Shown one piece after another: positions 27,624 through 38,100 of a stretch of DNA of 64,000 bases. Every line of letters begins with the position of its first letter. Within the stretch, counting starts at the first letter, position 1. Location: contig NZ_JSEO01000002.1 of assembly GCF_001624705.1 (NCBI RefSeq), positions 186,001-250,000 of the forward strand, written 5' to 3'. The stretch comes from Marinomonas sp. SBI8L. Its GTDB lineage: Bacteria > Pseudomonadota > Gammaproteobacteria > Pseudomonadales > Marinomonadaceae. Below the pieces are notes generated by a model. The model had not been told where the DNA came from. It was given only the letters and a program-made list of their open reading frames with translations, and ran no database searches. The position numbers were made by a program, and so were the translations under genes.

Positions 27624-28074
27624 ACCTTTGAACCCTATTAACCTTGTTATAGAAAATTCTTTTTTCTAAGGGTGTTGCATCCTATCTTGTGCAAGTTGCC
27701 CCTGATTCCATGTCATTTTTGCTGGGGGTTACCTGACTTAAACGTGTTTTTGATAAAACGTTTAATGACTAGCTTGAAGGTATATTACTTAATTTTTTCA
27801 TCAAAAGATAGTGATTCTCATTTGCATTATCGTTTGTATTAGGTATTTTTTTTAATATAAAATGTACAAATGGACTGACTTAGTTCAAAGCTTGATCTAG
27901 CTCAGTATTTTGTAGGAAGAAGAGGTTGGCCATGTTGGAGCAAGTGATTGCTTGAAAAGTGGTTTTCGCCTGTGTTTTGAGAATAGCTTTGTGATTAGTT
28001 ACTTTGAACTGCCTGCCTCCTTTATGCCTTGTTTGTCCAATTTTAAGCACTGTATTATTAAAAGGAAATTTTAA
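27624..28074. promoter_or_regulatory. Divergent promoter region between NRPS operon and MATE gene
   Basis: A 451-base gap with no gene. The Fur-like box at 27807-27825 is the only clear site. The MATE gene has a good AAGGAAA ribosome site just before its ATG. Confidence 0.5.
27807..27825. promoter_or_regulatory. Candidate Fur box of the leftward siderophore operon
   Basis: GATAGTGATTCTCATTTGC matches 14 of 19 consensus positions and sits about 185 bases upstream of the NRPS start. It could control both the leftward operon and the divergent MATE gene. Confidence 0.65.
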
Positions 28075-29436
28075 ATGTCGGTTTTTTCGAGTACCTATCG
28101 GCCATTGTTAAGTCTGGCCTTACCCTTAATTTTTATACAAATATGTCAGGCTTCTTTGGGGTTGGTTGATACCATGGTAGCCGGTCAATACCATTATCAT
28201 GACTTGGCTGGCGTTGGCTTAGGCAGTGCAATGTGGACTCCTGTGTTTATTCTGTTAACAGGAATAATGTTTGTATTAGTGCCTAAAGTTTCCGGGTTGT
28301 TAGCTGCAGGTCAGCATGATGAAGTGCAACGTGTTTTTCTTCGTGGTAAAAAAGTTGCTTTTGTTTTGTCTATCCTTGGTTTTCTCTTGGTTCACGTCCT
28401 TGCTTTTGCATCAAGTTGGCTGGTATCCGATTCTGATGTTGCTGCTATTACTCAGGCCTATCTGCATTTTGTAGCATTTGCTATGCCTGGTTTCGTTTAT
28501 ATCTTGCTTTATCGTTTTATGAGTGAGGGTTCTAGTAAGCTGATGCCGATTATCAAGGTGTTTATTGCCTTGCTTATAGTCAATAGTCTGTTAAATATCC
28601 TATTTGTGTTTGGTGCCATTGGTATTGAAGGCCTTGGTGGTGTGGGTTGCGGACTAGCAACGGCAGTAAGTGCGTATTTTGCATTGTTTATGATGAAGCG
28701 CTTAGTTCAACGTGAAGTGCCTGAAGCGATAACTCATTCAGAAATAAATATTGATATGAATGAAGCAACAGAGCAGCTTAAAGAAGGTTTACCAATTGGC
28801 GTAGCTTTTGTTGTTGAAGTGTTGGCTTTGACGACGTTAGCTTTTTTTGCAGCATCTTTAGGTGTTAAGCAAGTCGCAGCTCATCAAATTGCCATTAACT
28901 TAGCCATGATAGTCTTCATGATCCCTGTTGCTTTAAGTAGTGCAACAACCATTCGAATTGCAAGTATAACGAGAGCAGATAGCTTTTCTTCAAGAAGGCA
29001 TGTTGCTAATGCTGCACTTATAATGACGTGTGCATACGGTTTAATTATCGCTGTATTGCTGGTTGGATTAGGGGAATATCTGCTTACTTTATTTAGCCAA
29101 GATGAAGGCATTCTTGGGATAACCGCCGGCTTGCTGGTGTATATTGCATTGTTTCAATTTTTTGATGCGATTCAGATTGTTGCGGCAGGTATATTAAGAG
29201 GGCTACAAGAGTTTGTTAGTCCGTTGTTGGTGATCTTTATTGTATACTGGTTCGCCGTGGTGCCAGTTAGTTATTTGGCAGCAGAGAAGGGGTGGTGGTT
29301 TTTTTCTGGTGGTATAGATGGCATATGGATTCTTTTGGCTTCTGGTATAGGTTTTGCCGCTTTGATCTTGTGCGTGTTGAGCTTTAAACAGGTGTATAAA
29401 CCCGATAATTTAGTGCCAGCTACACCTACACCTTAA
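28075..29436 (+). CDS. MATE-family efflux transporter
   Basis: A 453-residue inner-membrane protein with 12 hydrophobic helices and MATE/DinF-type features: LALPLIFIQICQASLGLVDTMVAG near the start (in pieces), GLGSAMWTPVFILLTG in helix 2, and GLPIGVAFVVEVLALTTLAFFAA opening the second half. It would export an organic compound in exchange for H+ or Na+. It lies inside the siderophore locus, divergent from the main operon across a Fur-like box, so siderophore export is a reasonable inference. It is otherwise like the NorM branch that expels drugs. Confidence 0.87.
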   Translation: MSVFSSTYRPLLSLALPLIFIQICQASLGLVDTMVAGQYHYHDLAGVGLGSAMWTPVFILLTGIMFVLVPKVSGLLAAGQHDEVQRVFLRGKKVAFVLSILGFLLVHVLAFASSWLVSDSDVAAITQAYLHFVAFAMPGFVYILLYRFMSEGSSKLMPIIKVFIALLIVNSLLNILFVFGAIGIEGLGGVGCGLATAVSAYFALFMMKRLVQREVPEAITHSEINIDMNEATEQLKEGLPIGVAFVVEVLALTTLAFFAASLGVKQVAAHQIAINLAMIVFMIPVALSSATTIRIASITRADSFSSRRHVANAALIMTCAYGLIIAVLLVGLGEYLLTLFSQDEGILGITAGLLVYIALFQFFDAIQIVAAGILRGLQEFVSPLLVIFIVYWFAVVPVSYLAAEKGWWFFSGGIDGIWILLASGIGFAALILCVLSFKQVYKPDNLVPATPTP

Positions 29437-29511
29437 TAAGCACATTTACAATACTGTTAGAGAGTAGATAAAAGCCTTGTTAGTTGTCGCTTAATTAACG
29501 AGGCTATCATC

Positions 29512-29707
29512 ACAACTCACAACTCACAACTCACAACTCACAACTCACAACTCACAACTCACAACTCACAACTCACAACTCACAACTCACAACTCACAAC
29601 TCACAACTCACAACTCACAACTCACAACTCACAACTCACAACTCACAACTCACAACTCACAACTCACAACTCACAACTCACAACTCACAACTCACAACTC
29701 ACAACTC
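29512..29707. repeat. Perfect heptanucleotide tandem array, 28 copies
   Basis: Twenty-eight uninterrupted, identical copies of ACAACTC (196 bases), with a partial copy after. It lies between the MATE stop (29436) and the terminator of the leftward TonB-receptor gene, in a gap with no gene. The complete absence of variation between copies points to recent expansion by slippage. Confidence 0.97.
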
Positions 29708-29834
29708 ACTGCTTATAAACTTTGTTTAATGGATAACATGATATGGGTTACGAACTAGCTGTTTTATTTCTTAAAGGCTGGTCTTGAATTTAGGCTTAAG
29801 GGGGAAGTTATATGTTCAAAGGAGAGGGGAGTGT

Positions 29835-29862
29835 AAAAAAAAGAGGCTCAATTGAGCCTCTT
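29835..29862 (-). terminator. Terminator of the TonB-receptor gene (leftward)
   Basis: A 22-base perfect palindrome centred on AATT, half-site AAGAGGCTCAA (29841-29862). On the minus strand it is followed by a run of T (plus-strand A-run 29835-29842). It lies 29 bases beyond the receptor stop. Confidence 0.85.
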
Positions 29863-29890
29863 AAAGTCTTGGGTATCTTTAAATGTCAAA

Positions 29891-31981
29891 TTACATGCGA
29901 TACACAGCGCTAACACCGACAGTTCTAGACTGTCCAATTGCTGCAATAGATCCTTCTCTATAATAGACAGCATCTTCATTTGTTAGATTTTTAACATATG
30001 CATTTAGCGTTAACTCACCTAATGCATACTGTGCTTGAGCATTTGTGATTGTGTAATTGCCAACTTTGGATGTATCTGTATTCGCAAGATTTGAGTAGTA
30101 TGATCCAACATAAGTGATATCTGCTGCAAATGACCACTCATCACCGAAATACTGTGTAAATCCAATAGCGGTATTTGTTTCAGGGGCACCTGAAAGTTTA
30201 TTTCCTTCGTTAGATGATGTTGTTTTATACTCATCAATCTCCGTTTTTAGTAAACCAATTGAACCCCATAATTCTAGATTATCGTTGGCCCAGGTTGTAG
30301 CCTCAACTTCTAATCCGTAAGTGGTTGCTTTATCGACATTAACAATGCTAAAGCCAGATGCTGCTTGATAATCGGTATAATCATTGTAGAACAAATTTAT
30401 ATTTAGGTTGGTGCCTTGTCCAAAGTCACTCTTACTACTTAGCTCATAGGCAGTTACTTCTTCACTATTATAATAGCCAACTTCTGATGTGAAAGTGGTA
30501 AAGTTTGTTTCGATAAAAGATCCGCTAGGGCTATAACCTTTTCTTACAGATGCACCTATCGTCGTAGAGCTAGTAATATCATGACTAATTGCAAGTTTTG
30601 GTAAAGTATAGGTTTTATCTGTATTTAACTCATCTTCACTAAAGACTGAGAAAGAACCTGTTTTATCTGTATCCTCGTTTTCTATACGAATGCCTGTAGT
30701 AAGCTTGGTTTTGTCAGATAGAGAGTAGGTTCCTTCACCATAAATTGCAGTTGTCTTTGTAGTATATTCTGTGTCTATTACAGTAGTGCCTTGGGTAGCA
30801 TCAATTACAGCATCTTTGTCTGAGGCAAAAAGACCAACGACACCTGTTATCTTAGAATTCTCTTGATTGAAAATTATACGGTTTTCAAGTGACTTAGTTT
30901 TTTGTTCAATGTCGTAAGTGTGGGTTGTTGTAGCTGAGTTTGCATAGCCATAACCATCTGCGTAGATGTCTGAGTCAATCTGTCCAATATGAAAGCTGTT
31001 AGTTATGCCTGGCTTAATTTCATAATCAATGTCTGTTGAAATAGCATCTTCTTTTGAGTCTTGAACCCTTGAAACAGCGCCTTCCGTATCTGATACTGTA
31101 AGTAAATCACCTACGCCTTCTGAAGAGTTATCAACGAAATTAGCATGTTCACCTTCGTTTCTTAATTGAATTATTGTTAATTTTGCAGACAACTCTGGTG
31201 TTTTACTTGGTTTCCAAAGTAACTTGCCCCTCAAATTTTGGTTTTTAGAGTCGTCTAAATCTGGTAGGTCGCCACTATATCCAGAGGTGTCGTAGTTAAG
31301 CCAGCCAGACCCTTTTGTTTGGTCTGCCGCAATACGGTAAGCCAATTCATCTTCTACTAGCGCTCCAGATGACATAATAGCCATATTATGTTTAAAGTTA
31401 CCATTGTCATAGTTCTCTAAACCTAGACGAATTGCAGCTTCTTGTTCAAAGGTTGGGTCATTAGTGTTAATTACAATTGCTCCGCCAATAGCACTAGAGC
31501 CCTGTGTTGTTGATTGAGGTCCACGAAGGATTTCAACTTGCTTTGTGTCCCAAAGGTTCGTTGGAGCAAAATTGTAACCCGACCAATCTTGTGTTGCGCC
31601 ATCAACAACAGTCGCAATGCGTGCACGAGAGCCTGACATTAATGCTAATCCGCCTGTAGCTGCACCACCACCTGAAATACCACGCATTGAAATGTGGCCA
31701 AAAGTATTTTCAACTACATTTGGTGCTTTTGTAGCGAGAGACTTGGCTTCATTTACTTCACCTGACTCAAGTTTTTCTTCTGTGAAAACAGTAACAGCCG
31801 TAGTGGTGTCCTTAATGCTTTTATCTATCTTTTCCCCTGTAACCACAATTTTTTCGAGTTCAACTACTTCTGCATTTACGGCTGAAGAAATCATTAAGCT
31901 ATTAATGCCAATAATAGATAGGGCGATTAAAGATAGTGAACTGGGTGGTTGTGATGTACTCACTTTATACTTCTGGGTCAT
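29891..31981 (-). CDS. TonB-dependent outer-membrane siderophore receptor
   Basis: A 696-residue outer-membrane protein. Signal peptide at residues about 15-37 (ending SSAVNA), TonB box region ELEKIVVTG right after it, plug domain to about residue 165 (VEILRGPQSTTQGSSAIGGAI is the plug signature), then a 22-strand barrel to the C-terminus. The last strand ends in VSAVYRM rather than the commoner terminal Phe. It should import the ferric siderophore using TonB energy. A Fur box lies 56 bases upstream of the start. Its place between siderophore synthesis units makes the cognate product the natural ligand. Length is normal for the family. Confidence 0.92.
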   Translation of the reverse strand: MTQKYKVSTSQPPSSLSLIALSIIGINSLMISSAVNAEVVELEKIVVTGEKIDKSIKDTTTAVTVFTEEKLESGEVNEAKSLATKAPNVVENTFGHISMRGISGGGAATGGLALMSGSRARIATVVDGATQDWSGYNFAPTNLWDTKQVEILRGPQSTTQGSSAIGGAIVINTNDPTFEQEAAIRLGLENYDNGNFKHNMAIMSSGALVEDELAYRIAADQTKGSGWLNYDTSGYSGDLPDLDDSKNQNLRGKLLWKPSKTPELSAKLTIIQLRNEGEHANFVDNSSEGVGDLLTVSDTEGAVSRVQDSKEDAISTDIDYEIKPGITNSFHIGQIDSDIYADGYGYANSATTTHTYDIEQKTKSLENRIIFNQENSKITGVVGLFASDKDAVIDATQGTTVIDTEYTTKTTAIYGEGTYSLSDKTKLTTGIRIENEDTDKTGSFSVFSEDELNTDKTYTLPKLAISHDITSSTTIGASVRKGYSPSGSFIETNFTTFTSEVGYYNSEEVTAYELSSKSDFGQGTNLNINLFYNDYTDYQAASGFSIVNVDKATTYGLEVEATTWANDNLELWGSIGLLKTEIDEYKTTSSNEGNKLSGAPETNTAIGFTQYFGDEWSFAADITYVGSYYSNLANTDTSKVGNYTITNAQAQYALGELTLNAYVKNLTNEDAVYYREGSIAAIGQSRTVGVSAVYRM

Positions 31982-32036
31982 TGCTCCGTGCTTCCTTTGT
32001 TTAGATGTGTAATAAGCTGTAAGTGGTAATGTTATT

Positions 32037-32055
32037 AAAAATGATTCTCATTAGC
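32037..32055. promoter_or_regulatory. Candidate Fur box of the TonB-receptor gene
   Basis: AAAAATGATTCTCATTAGC matches 14 of 19 consensus positions, 56 bases upstream of the receptor ATG on the minus strand. Confidence 0.72.
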
Positions 32056-32253
32056 AATAAGTGAATATGCTTAAATGAATAAAAAATTTAATATAAGTAA
32101 TTGCTTATAAAGGAATAAACCTAAAAAATGATATAAATCATATTTTTAGGTTTGTAGGAAAATAAATATAGTGAGAATTAATTCTTTTATTTATGAAAGG
32201 CCTTATTCATCACTTTATTTGGTTTTTAATTTCTATGACGGCTTTTGCTTTGA

Positions 32254-32982
32254 CTAAGGCGTTATTTTGGAGGAGATATTGAGAATTATGTGACACATTC
32301 TTTCTAGCATTACTTGTAATGTAGTTTGATCATTAAAGTAGAAGTGGCCGCCGGTCAGTGGGTAACAACCTTGCCAATTATAACTGTGGTTTTGCCAAGC
32401 ATTCATTTGATCTAAATTGGCAATGTCTGGATCCTCCTTACCATAAAATGCTAATAAAGGCGTTTTAGTTTTTCTAATTTCATCTTTAAGCATCATGTCA
32501 TTAAGATGAAAATCATTTCGTAATATATTTAAGAAGAAGTTCATTGCATCTTGGTTTTCTAGCAGCTCGGCTGGAACGCCATTGTAATGCTTGAGAGCCT
32601 TAATCATTCCTTCGCGTGTTAGAAACCGCTTTGGGGCCATATTTTTTGTATATTCCAACTCGGGTCTACCGCTTACAACTAATAGCTTAAGCTGATCATT
32701 TAGAGGTGTTTCTCTTATTTTTTTTTCTATTCGCCACAAAAGTGCTGCGCCAACACTATGACCAAATATAGCAAAAGCTTCGTCTCCATAGCTGATGATT
32801 TTATGAATCAGGGCTTCGGTAAGTATTTCTGGGTCGTGAATAAGTTTTTGCCTAACAAGCGTGCCATGGCCAGGGTATTCGAGAGGAATAATATTAATAT
32901 TTTCTTCTGTTAGTTTATTCCATGATGAATATAAGGACGCGCTGCTACCTGCCGGTGGCAGGCAAAATAAATTAATTGTCAT
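32254..32982 (-). CDS. Type II thioesterase of NRPS systems
   Basis: A 242-residue alpha/beta hydrolase of the GrsT/RifR editing-thioesterase family. Nucleophile Ser in FGHSVGAALLWR (about residue 74), catalytic Asp in FYGKEDPDI (about 184) and catalytic His in TGGHFYF (about 214) are in place; the start LFCLPPAGSSASLYSSW is typical. Such enzymes clear mis-primed or stalled acyl groups from carrier domains. None of the three NRPS proteins here has a built-in thioesterase, so this one is for editing or assists release. It follows the permease gene by 54 bases in the same leftward unit. Confidence 0.9.
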   Translation of the reverse strand: MTINLFCLPPAGSSASLYSSWNKLTEENINIIPLEYPGHGTLVRQKLIHDPEILTEALIHKIISYGDEAFAIFGHSVGAALLWRIEKKIRETPLNDQLKLLVVSGRPELEYTKNMAPKRFLTREGMIKALKHYNGVPAELLENQDAMNFFLNILRNDFHLNDMMLKDEIRKTKTPLLAFYGKEDPDIANLDQMNAWQNHSYNWQGCYPLTGGHFYFNDQTTLQVMLERMCHIILNISSKITP

Positions 32983-33036
32983 GATTTTTCCGTCAATCGT
33001 ATGAGTAAATTTGTGTCTTAGTTAGTAAGAAAGGCC

Positions 33037-34281
33037 TTATGTTCTTTGTTGGTGAGTAGCTGGATATGCTTCGCTAGCTGCTTCGTCTTGCTTTAGCATC
33101 AGCCAGATAAAGATGGCGATAGCAAAAGTGATTATGGCGCCATAAGTCACAACTAGGTTATAACTTGAGTGTTTTGCTAAGGTCATGCTTAATGCTGAAT
33201 AAGCAAAGCCTAACAAGGATGCATAACTAAACTGTAAAGCGAAGAAGGTGGCCTTGTGAACGGTCGGTGCAGCCTTATCCATTATCATAGTTGCTGTTAT
33301 AACTAATAAGACTGGGAAGCTTATAAAATGCACAGTAATTGCACTATAAACCATTAGTTTTTCGGTATTTCCAAGTGTAATAGGTATCATGAGAATAAGT
33401 GCCAGTGTTTGAACTAAAGTGGCGCTGACAAGAGATTTCACTCTACCCAAGTAAGATATTAGAGGTGTAGCTAGCATTGCAGAAAATAGCCCAATTATTG
33501 AGCCGAAAATTTTTGTAGCAAATCCAATGTCTTCTAAAGCCCAGTTGTTATCTACAAGTAGTGGATTGAGTAAAGCGAATCCACAAGTTGAACCAATAGG
33601 GTAAAACGACATGACGATAAACCAGCGTTTATGTTGAATTATAAAAGGTTTTATATCCTTAAGAATGCTTTTGTGAATCAAGCTGTTTGTATTATCTATG
33701 GCTGTTTCTTCAGGCTCTTTGTAATAAATGATCTGAATTAATGAGACACAAGTTAAAGTTGCCAATAGCCAAAGCGAACCGTGCCAATCTAGCCATGGAT
33801 AAAGCATTAGAATGAGGCCGCCACCTATAATATTGCCTAATAAGTTACCTGAAAATTGGATACTACTTGCAAATTTTCGGCTTGTTTCGTCAAAGAGTTT
33901 GCATGAAAGCCCATCAACAGAGACGTCTTGGATGCTCATAAAAAATACATACACGCCAAGTGTAATTAGAATCCAGCTAAAATGTGTTTGTAGGTTTATG
34001 GCGCCAGCTGTTATTAAAAGCAGTGTCATGAATGCTTGCGCTAGAATGAGCCAACTACGATACCTTCCTTGAAAATGTAAGCGGTACTTATCAATGATAG
34101 GAGCGTAAAAAATCTTTCCTATTATTGGAATTGCAATAAGGTTTAACAAGGCTAATTTATCTAATGCGACCCCTTGCTGGCGCAATATCGCCATAGCAGC
34201 AGAGATAATAAAAGCTAAACCTATGTACTGAGTAATATAGATGCTAGCTAGCATCATCCAAGGTTGCTTTTTATCTCTCAT
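33037..34281 (-). CDS. MFS siderophore permease, FptX/RhtX/AmpG-like
   Basis: A 414-residue inner-membrane protein with 12 predicted helices. It resembles the AmpG-related branch of the MFS that includes FptX and RhtX, which carry pyochelin or rhizobactin across the inner membrane: AIPIIGKIFYAPIIDKYRL near helix 2, IQDVSVDGLSCKLFDE near 125-140. Import of the ferric siderophore into the cytoplasm is the likely role, with the SIP reductase releasing iron there. Export cannot be excluded. A perfect palindromic Fur box lies 92 bases upstream. It heads a two-gene unit with the thioesterase. Confidence 0.75.
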   Translation of the reverse strand: MRDKKQPWMMLASIYITQYIGLAFIISAAMAILRQQGVALDKLALLNLIAIPIIGKIFYAPIIDKYRLHFQGRYRSWLILAQAFMTLLLITAGAINLQTHFSWILITLGVYVFFMSIQDVSVDGLSCKLFDETSRKFASSIQFSGNLLGNIIGGGLILMLYPWLDWHGSLWLLATLTCVSLIQIIYYKEPEETAIDNTNSLIHKSILKDIKPFIIQHKRWFIVMSFYPIGSTCGFALLNPLLVDNNWALEDIGFATKIFGSIIGLFSAMLATPLISYLGRVKSLVSATLVQTLALILMIPITLGNTEKLMVYSAITVHFISFPVLLVITATMIMDKAAPTVHKATFFALQFSYASLLGFAYSALSMTLAKHSSYNLVVTYGAIITFAIAIFIWLMLKQDEAASEAYPATHQQRT

Positions 34282-34372
34282 GTGCCGTTGTCCTTAACTT
34301 GATTTCAAATGAATGCTTTTCTAACGAATGATTTTTGAGCTTTAGGGGAGAATAGATATGAAACGAAAACTC

Positions 34373-34391
34373 AATGATAATAATTATCATT
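34373..34391. promoter_or_regulatory. Perfect palindromic Fur box (permease/thioesterase unit)
   Basis: AATGATAATAATTATCATT is a perfect 9-1-9 inverted repeat and contains the exact TGATAAT-A-ATTATCA core of the 7-1-7 Fur model. It lies 92 bases upstream of the leftward permease start. Confidence 0.9.
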
Positions 34392-34921
34392 TATATGGTT
34401 TGCTTGGTCAATAGTACATTTGCTAGTTGAGCGTTAAGGATTATAGGAATAAGTCCCTCTATCTCATTGTGTTGATAAAATCTCTAGGTTTGTTGTGAGG
34501 GGAACAACTTAAAGGCCATTAAATGGATAAGGTCTTTAATTTAAATAAGCCTTTTCTATCACGCTGTTGGCTCTTTGAGGAGTGCCTAATCGGCATTTCA
34601 AAATAAGCGTTATTCTGCGTTCTCCCTTCTTGAAAAAATCCTACATTAGATCAAAGCAATGCTTTCTCCCATTTACCTATAAAGCTAATTGAGAAAAGAT
34701 GGCTTAATCGTAGTTTCCTCAAGTAATGGCTTTGAAATACGTCTAAGGCGGGGGCTTTTTTATGTTACTTGGCTTAGTGTCTTCTTTTTAATTTAATGTC
34801 TCACATTTAAAACATCCCCTTAATTTGAGCTTTATTCTTTATTGCTTTGCTTCTCTGTTTTATTGATCCGCTAGATCCAGCTTGACTAGGTTTATGAAAA
34901 GCAATAGCATAAACATTAGTT

Positions 34922-34940
34922 GCTAATGATTCTCATTTGT
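34922..34940. promoter_or_regulatory. Candidate Fur box of the rightward NRPS operon
   Basis: GCTAATGATTCTCATTTGT matches 13 of 19 consensus positions. It shares TAATGATTCTCATTTG-like sequence with the boxes at 27807 and 32037, and sits just after a plausible promoter. Confidence 0.65.
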
Positions 34941-35142
34941 ATTTGAGTTCAGTTCTCATTAGTTTCTATCAGTCAAAGTTTGAAGTAGTTAATAGAAGGT
35001 GACTCTGATAGCGAATAGCTGCTTTTAAATTATTGAATATAAGTATTGTTTTTAGTGGGTGATTCAAATGAATCAACACACATGATGGATGGGATTATAT
35101 GTAAAAGCTCGAAAGAGTTTTTACCAAAGTAGGTAAAAAATA

Positions 35143-38100
35143 ATGGAATTGGAAACAACAATAGCTGAGCAAGTAAAGCACACTTTAAACTTAGATGATC
35201 AAACTATCCCACCTGATGCCAGTCTTATCGAGTTTGGCTTGCATTCTCTTGCGATAATGCAGTTAGTTGATGCGTTTCAACAGGAATATGATCGTGAATT
35301 AAATTATGTAGATTTTGCGTCCATGCCAACGATTCAGGATTGGGCCTCATTATTGAATGCGCCTGTGGAACAAGATAGTAAGGGTGAAGGCTTTACCACG
35401 AAACAGGAAAGTCGTTTTAACAACCTGCTGCTAACACCAGCTGAAGGCTTAAAAGAATCTCATTTATCTGAAATGCAGTACTCATTTTGGGCTGGACAAC
35501 AGGCAACAGATGTTTCTGCACATCTTTACGTTGAATTTGATGGGGATAATATAGATCAAATCAAACTTATTGAATCAATCCGAAACTTGCTCAAAATGCA
35601 CCCTATGCTGAGGGCGGCCATTTCTAATACTGGTTCTCAAACAATTGCTGAGTTTGATCCTGATTATCAAATTAATATCGATGATATTCGTGAATTGGAG
35701 CCAATTGAAGTTGATCGCTTTTTAGAGGCCAAAAGGTATGATTTAGCTCATCAGGAATTAGCTATACAGCTTGGACAGGTAATACATTTTGATTTAACTC
35801 TTTTGCCCAACAAAAAGCATAGGTTACATATTGACGTAAATATGGCAGCAGCTGATGCGCCAAGTATTTTGTTAACTTATCAGAGTCTTGCTGCTTTGTA
35901 CTCAGGTAAGTATGAGCACCTTAGTATGAGTAATCTAAGCTACTTTGATTATCTTGAAAGAGTTGAACAAGATGAAAAGTTAAAAGCAGCGGCAGAGAAA
36001 GACAAGTTATGGTGGCAAGCGCGTTTAGCAGATATTCCTCCACCGCCCAAGCTGCCCCTGATCGCAGAAAAATTTCGTCAAGATACCTATAAATGTGACA
36101 GTTTACATCATGTGTTTACTGCTCATGATAAGTCAGTGTTATCAAATTTGGCTCAAAAACATCAGGTAAGTTTATCTACACTGATGCTTGCTGTGTTTTC
36201 TAATGTGGTAGGTAACTGGTCTAGCAGTAATCGTTTTAGATTAAACCTACCTATGTTTGGGCGTCAGCAATATGATGAAAATATTAATCATATTGTAGGG
36301 GATTTCACCAACCTTATCATTTTCAGTGCTGAGTTAATTGATGAAGAGCCGTTAGGGCAAATGCTGCGACGATTTGAAGAAGAGCGTGAACAAGTATTAG
36401 CCCATAATGCCTATTCTGGCATGAATGTAATGCGAGATTTATCTAAGCTAAACGAAGAAACTGAAGTGGCGCCTATTGTTTACACCTGTGGTTTTGGCCA
36501 AGGAGAGGTCGTTTCTGACCTAGTGAGAACTAGTTTAGGTAATCCTGTCTGGTGTGTCTCCCAGGGCCCAATGGTTGATCTAGATGTACAAGTGGCTGAA
36601 CATAATAATGGTATCTTGGTGAACTGGGATGTAAGGACAGCAGCCTTTAAAGAAGGGGTTGTTGATAGTATGTTCGAGGCTTATTTAGCCTTAATTCATG
36701 CCCTTGTGTTTTCTAATGAAAACACAGAATCAAGACTAAAACCGAAACTACCGCTAAAACAGCGTCAAGCCAGGCAGAGTCTTGCTTTACCTAGCTATGA
36801 AATTAACTTTTCGGAGTCCTGTTTAGCAACTGGCTTTAGACAGCAAGTCTTTATAAACCCAAATCAAACCGCTCTAGTTATTGATAATGAAAAGTTTACT
36901 TATCAGATGCTATCAAGCAAGGTTAACCAAGCGTTAAATAGCCTAAAAGCCAAAGGCGTTGTTCAAGGAGATACCCTTGCTCTTAAACCGGTAGATGTCG
37001 CGTTTTATGTAGCTAGCGTGTTAGCGAGTTTGAAGCTTGGGGCTAATTTCATCCTATATCATCATGATGCTGCAGATTCAGAAAAAGCTAAAATACTGTC
37101 ATCAGCTAACTATTTACTTTGTAACGAACATGATGAGCTTAGCCATGAAGCAGAGATAATTATCTATGAAGATATGTTTGATAACAGTGTTAGTCATGAT
37201 CTTATTTGTGAAAATGACTTAACAGAATCTAGCTTAAATATCGCTAAATCTCATGCCTATTCTGTATATGATACAGAGGTAAAGTCATTAGTCGGGGTTA
37301 GTTATCAGTCATTAAGTGAAAAACTTGAAGAGGTAATTGATACATTCTCTTTTGACCAATCAAGCTGTTTGCTCTCTCTACATGAATATACCAATAAATC
37401 TGCATTAATGGATATTCTAGTTAGTTTGAGTAGCGGTGGCTCATTAATCTTGATGAGTGAGTTGCAGCAATCGGATACGAATCAATGGCTAAAATTAATT
37501 AAAAATCATGCTATTAATTGCATCCATTGTCCGTCATTACGTTTGAGTGAGATGCTACTGAATGCTTCAAATAAAGCGTTATCACCTATTTCATTGGTGC
37601 TTTCGACAGGGCAAACCTTATCTTCTCATTGGGAAAAACTTAGGCGTCACAATAAAACTATGAATTTAGTGGCACTCCATGGTAACGAAAAGTATTTACC
37701 TTTTATGAGCTACCAGGTTTGTGATGATTTAATTGTTAGTAAAAATGACTATCTTCCTATTGGTAAAGCCTTTGCTAATGCGTCATTTAAAGTGGTAAAT
37801 GAGCAAGGTGTTGAGTGCCCTGATTATGTTTTAGGGCAATTATGGGCGACACATAAAGGTATTAGTTTTGAGCGCGCTCATCTAGAAGGGGAGTGGCTGG
37901 CAACACATCAACGTATGACTGCGTCTGATTGGCATAATACGGGTGAGTTTGCTTACTACCAGACGGATGGAAGTCTTGTATCATCTGGCCTCGCTGAAGA
38001 TTTAATTACAATTCAAGGTTATAAAATTGAACCAAGCGAGTTGACCTCATTAGTTTTGACGCTTGAAGGTGTGCTTGATGTTAAATTTGTGAGTCAAACT

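Larger units (their letters stand above)
34282..35142. other. Long divergent regulatory region of the siderophore locus
   Basis: An 861-base gap with no supported gene. It carries two Fur-like boxes, at 34373-34391 (permease side) and 34922-34940 (NRPS side). A promoter for the NRPS genes is plausible at TTGACT (34882-34887) and TAGCAT (34905-34910), 17 bases apart, whose start site would fall at the edge of the second box. The 200-base untranslated leader that results is long, but I recognise no riboswitch in it. The middle part shows nothing clear. Confidence 0.5.

Noticed and set aside
31617-32012. Open reading frame of 131 codons on the plus strand
   Set aside because: It is antisense to the signal-peptide and plug region of the TonB receptor and has no coding features.
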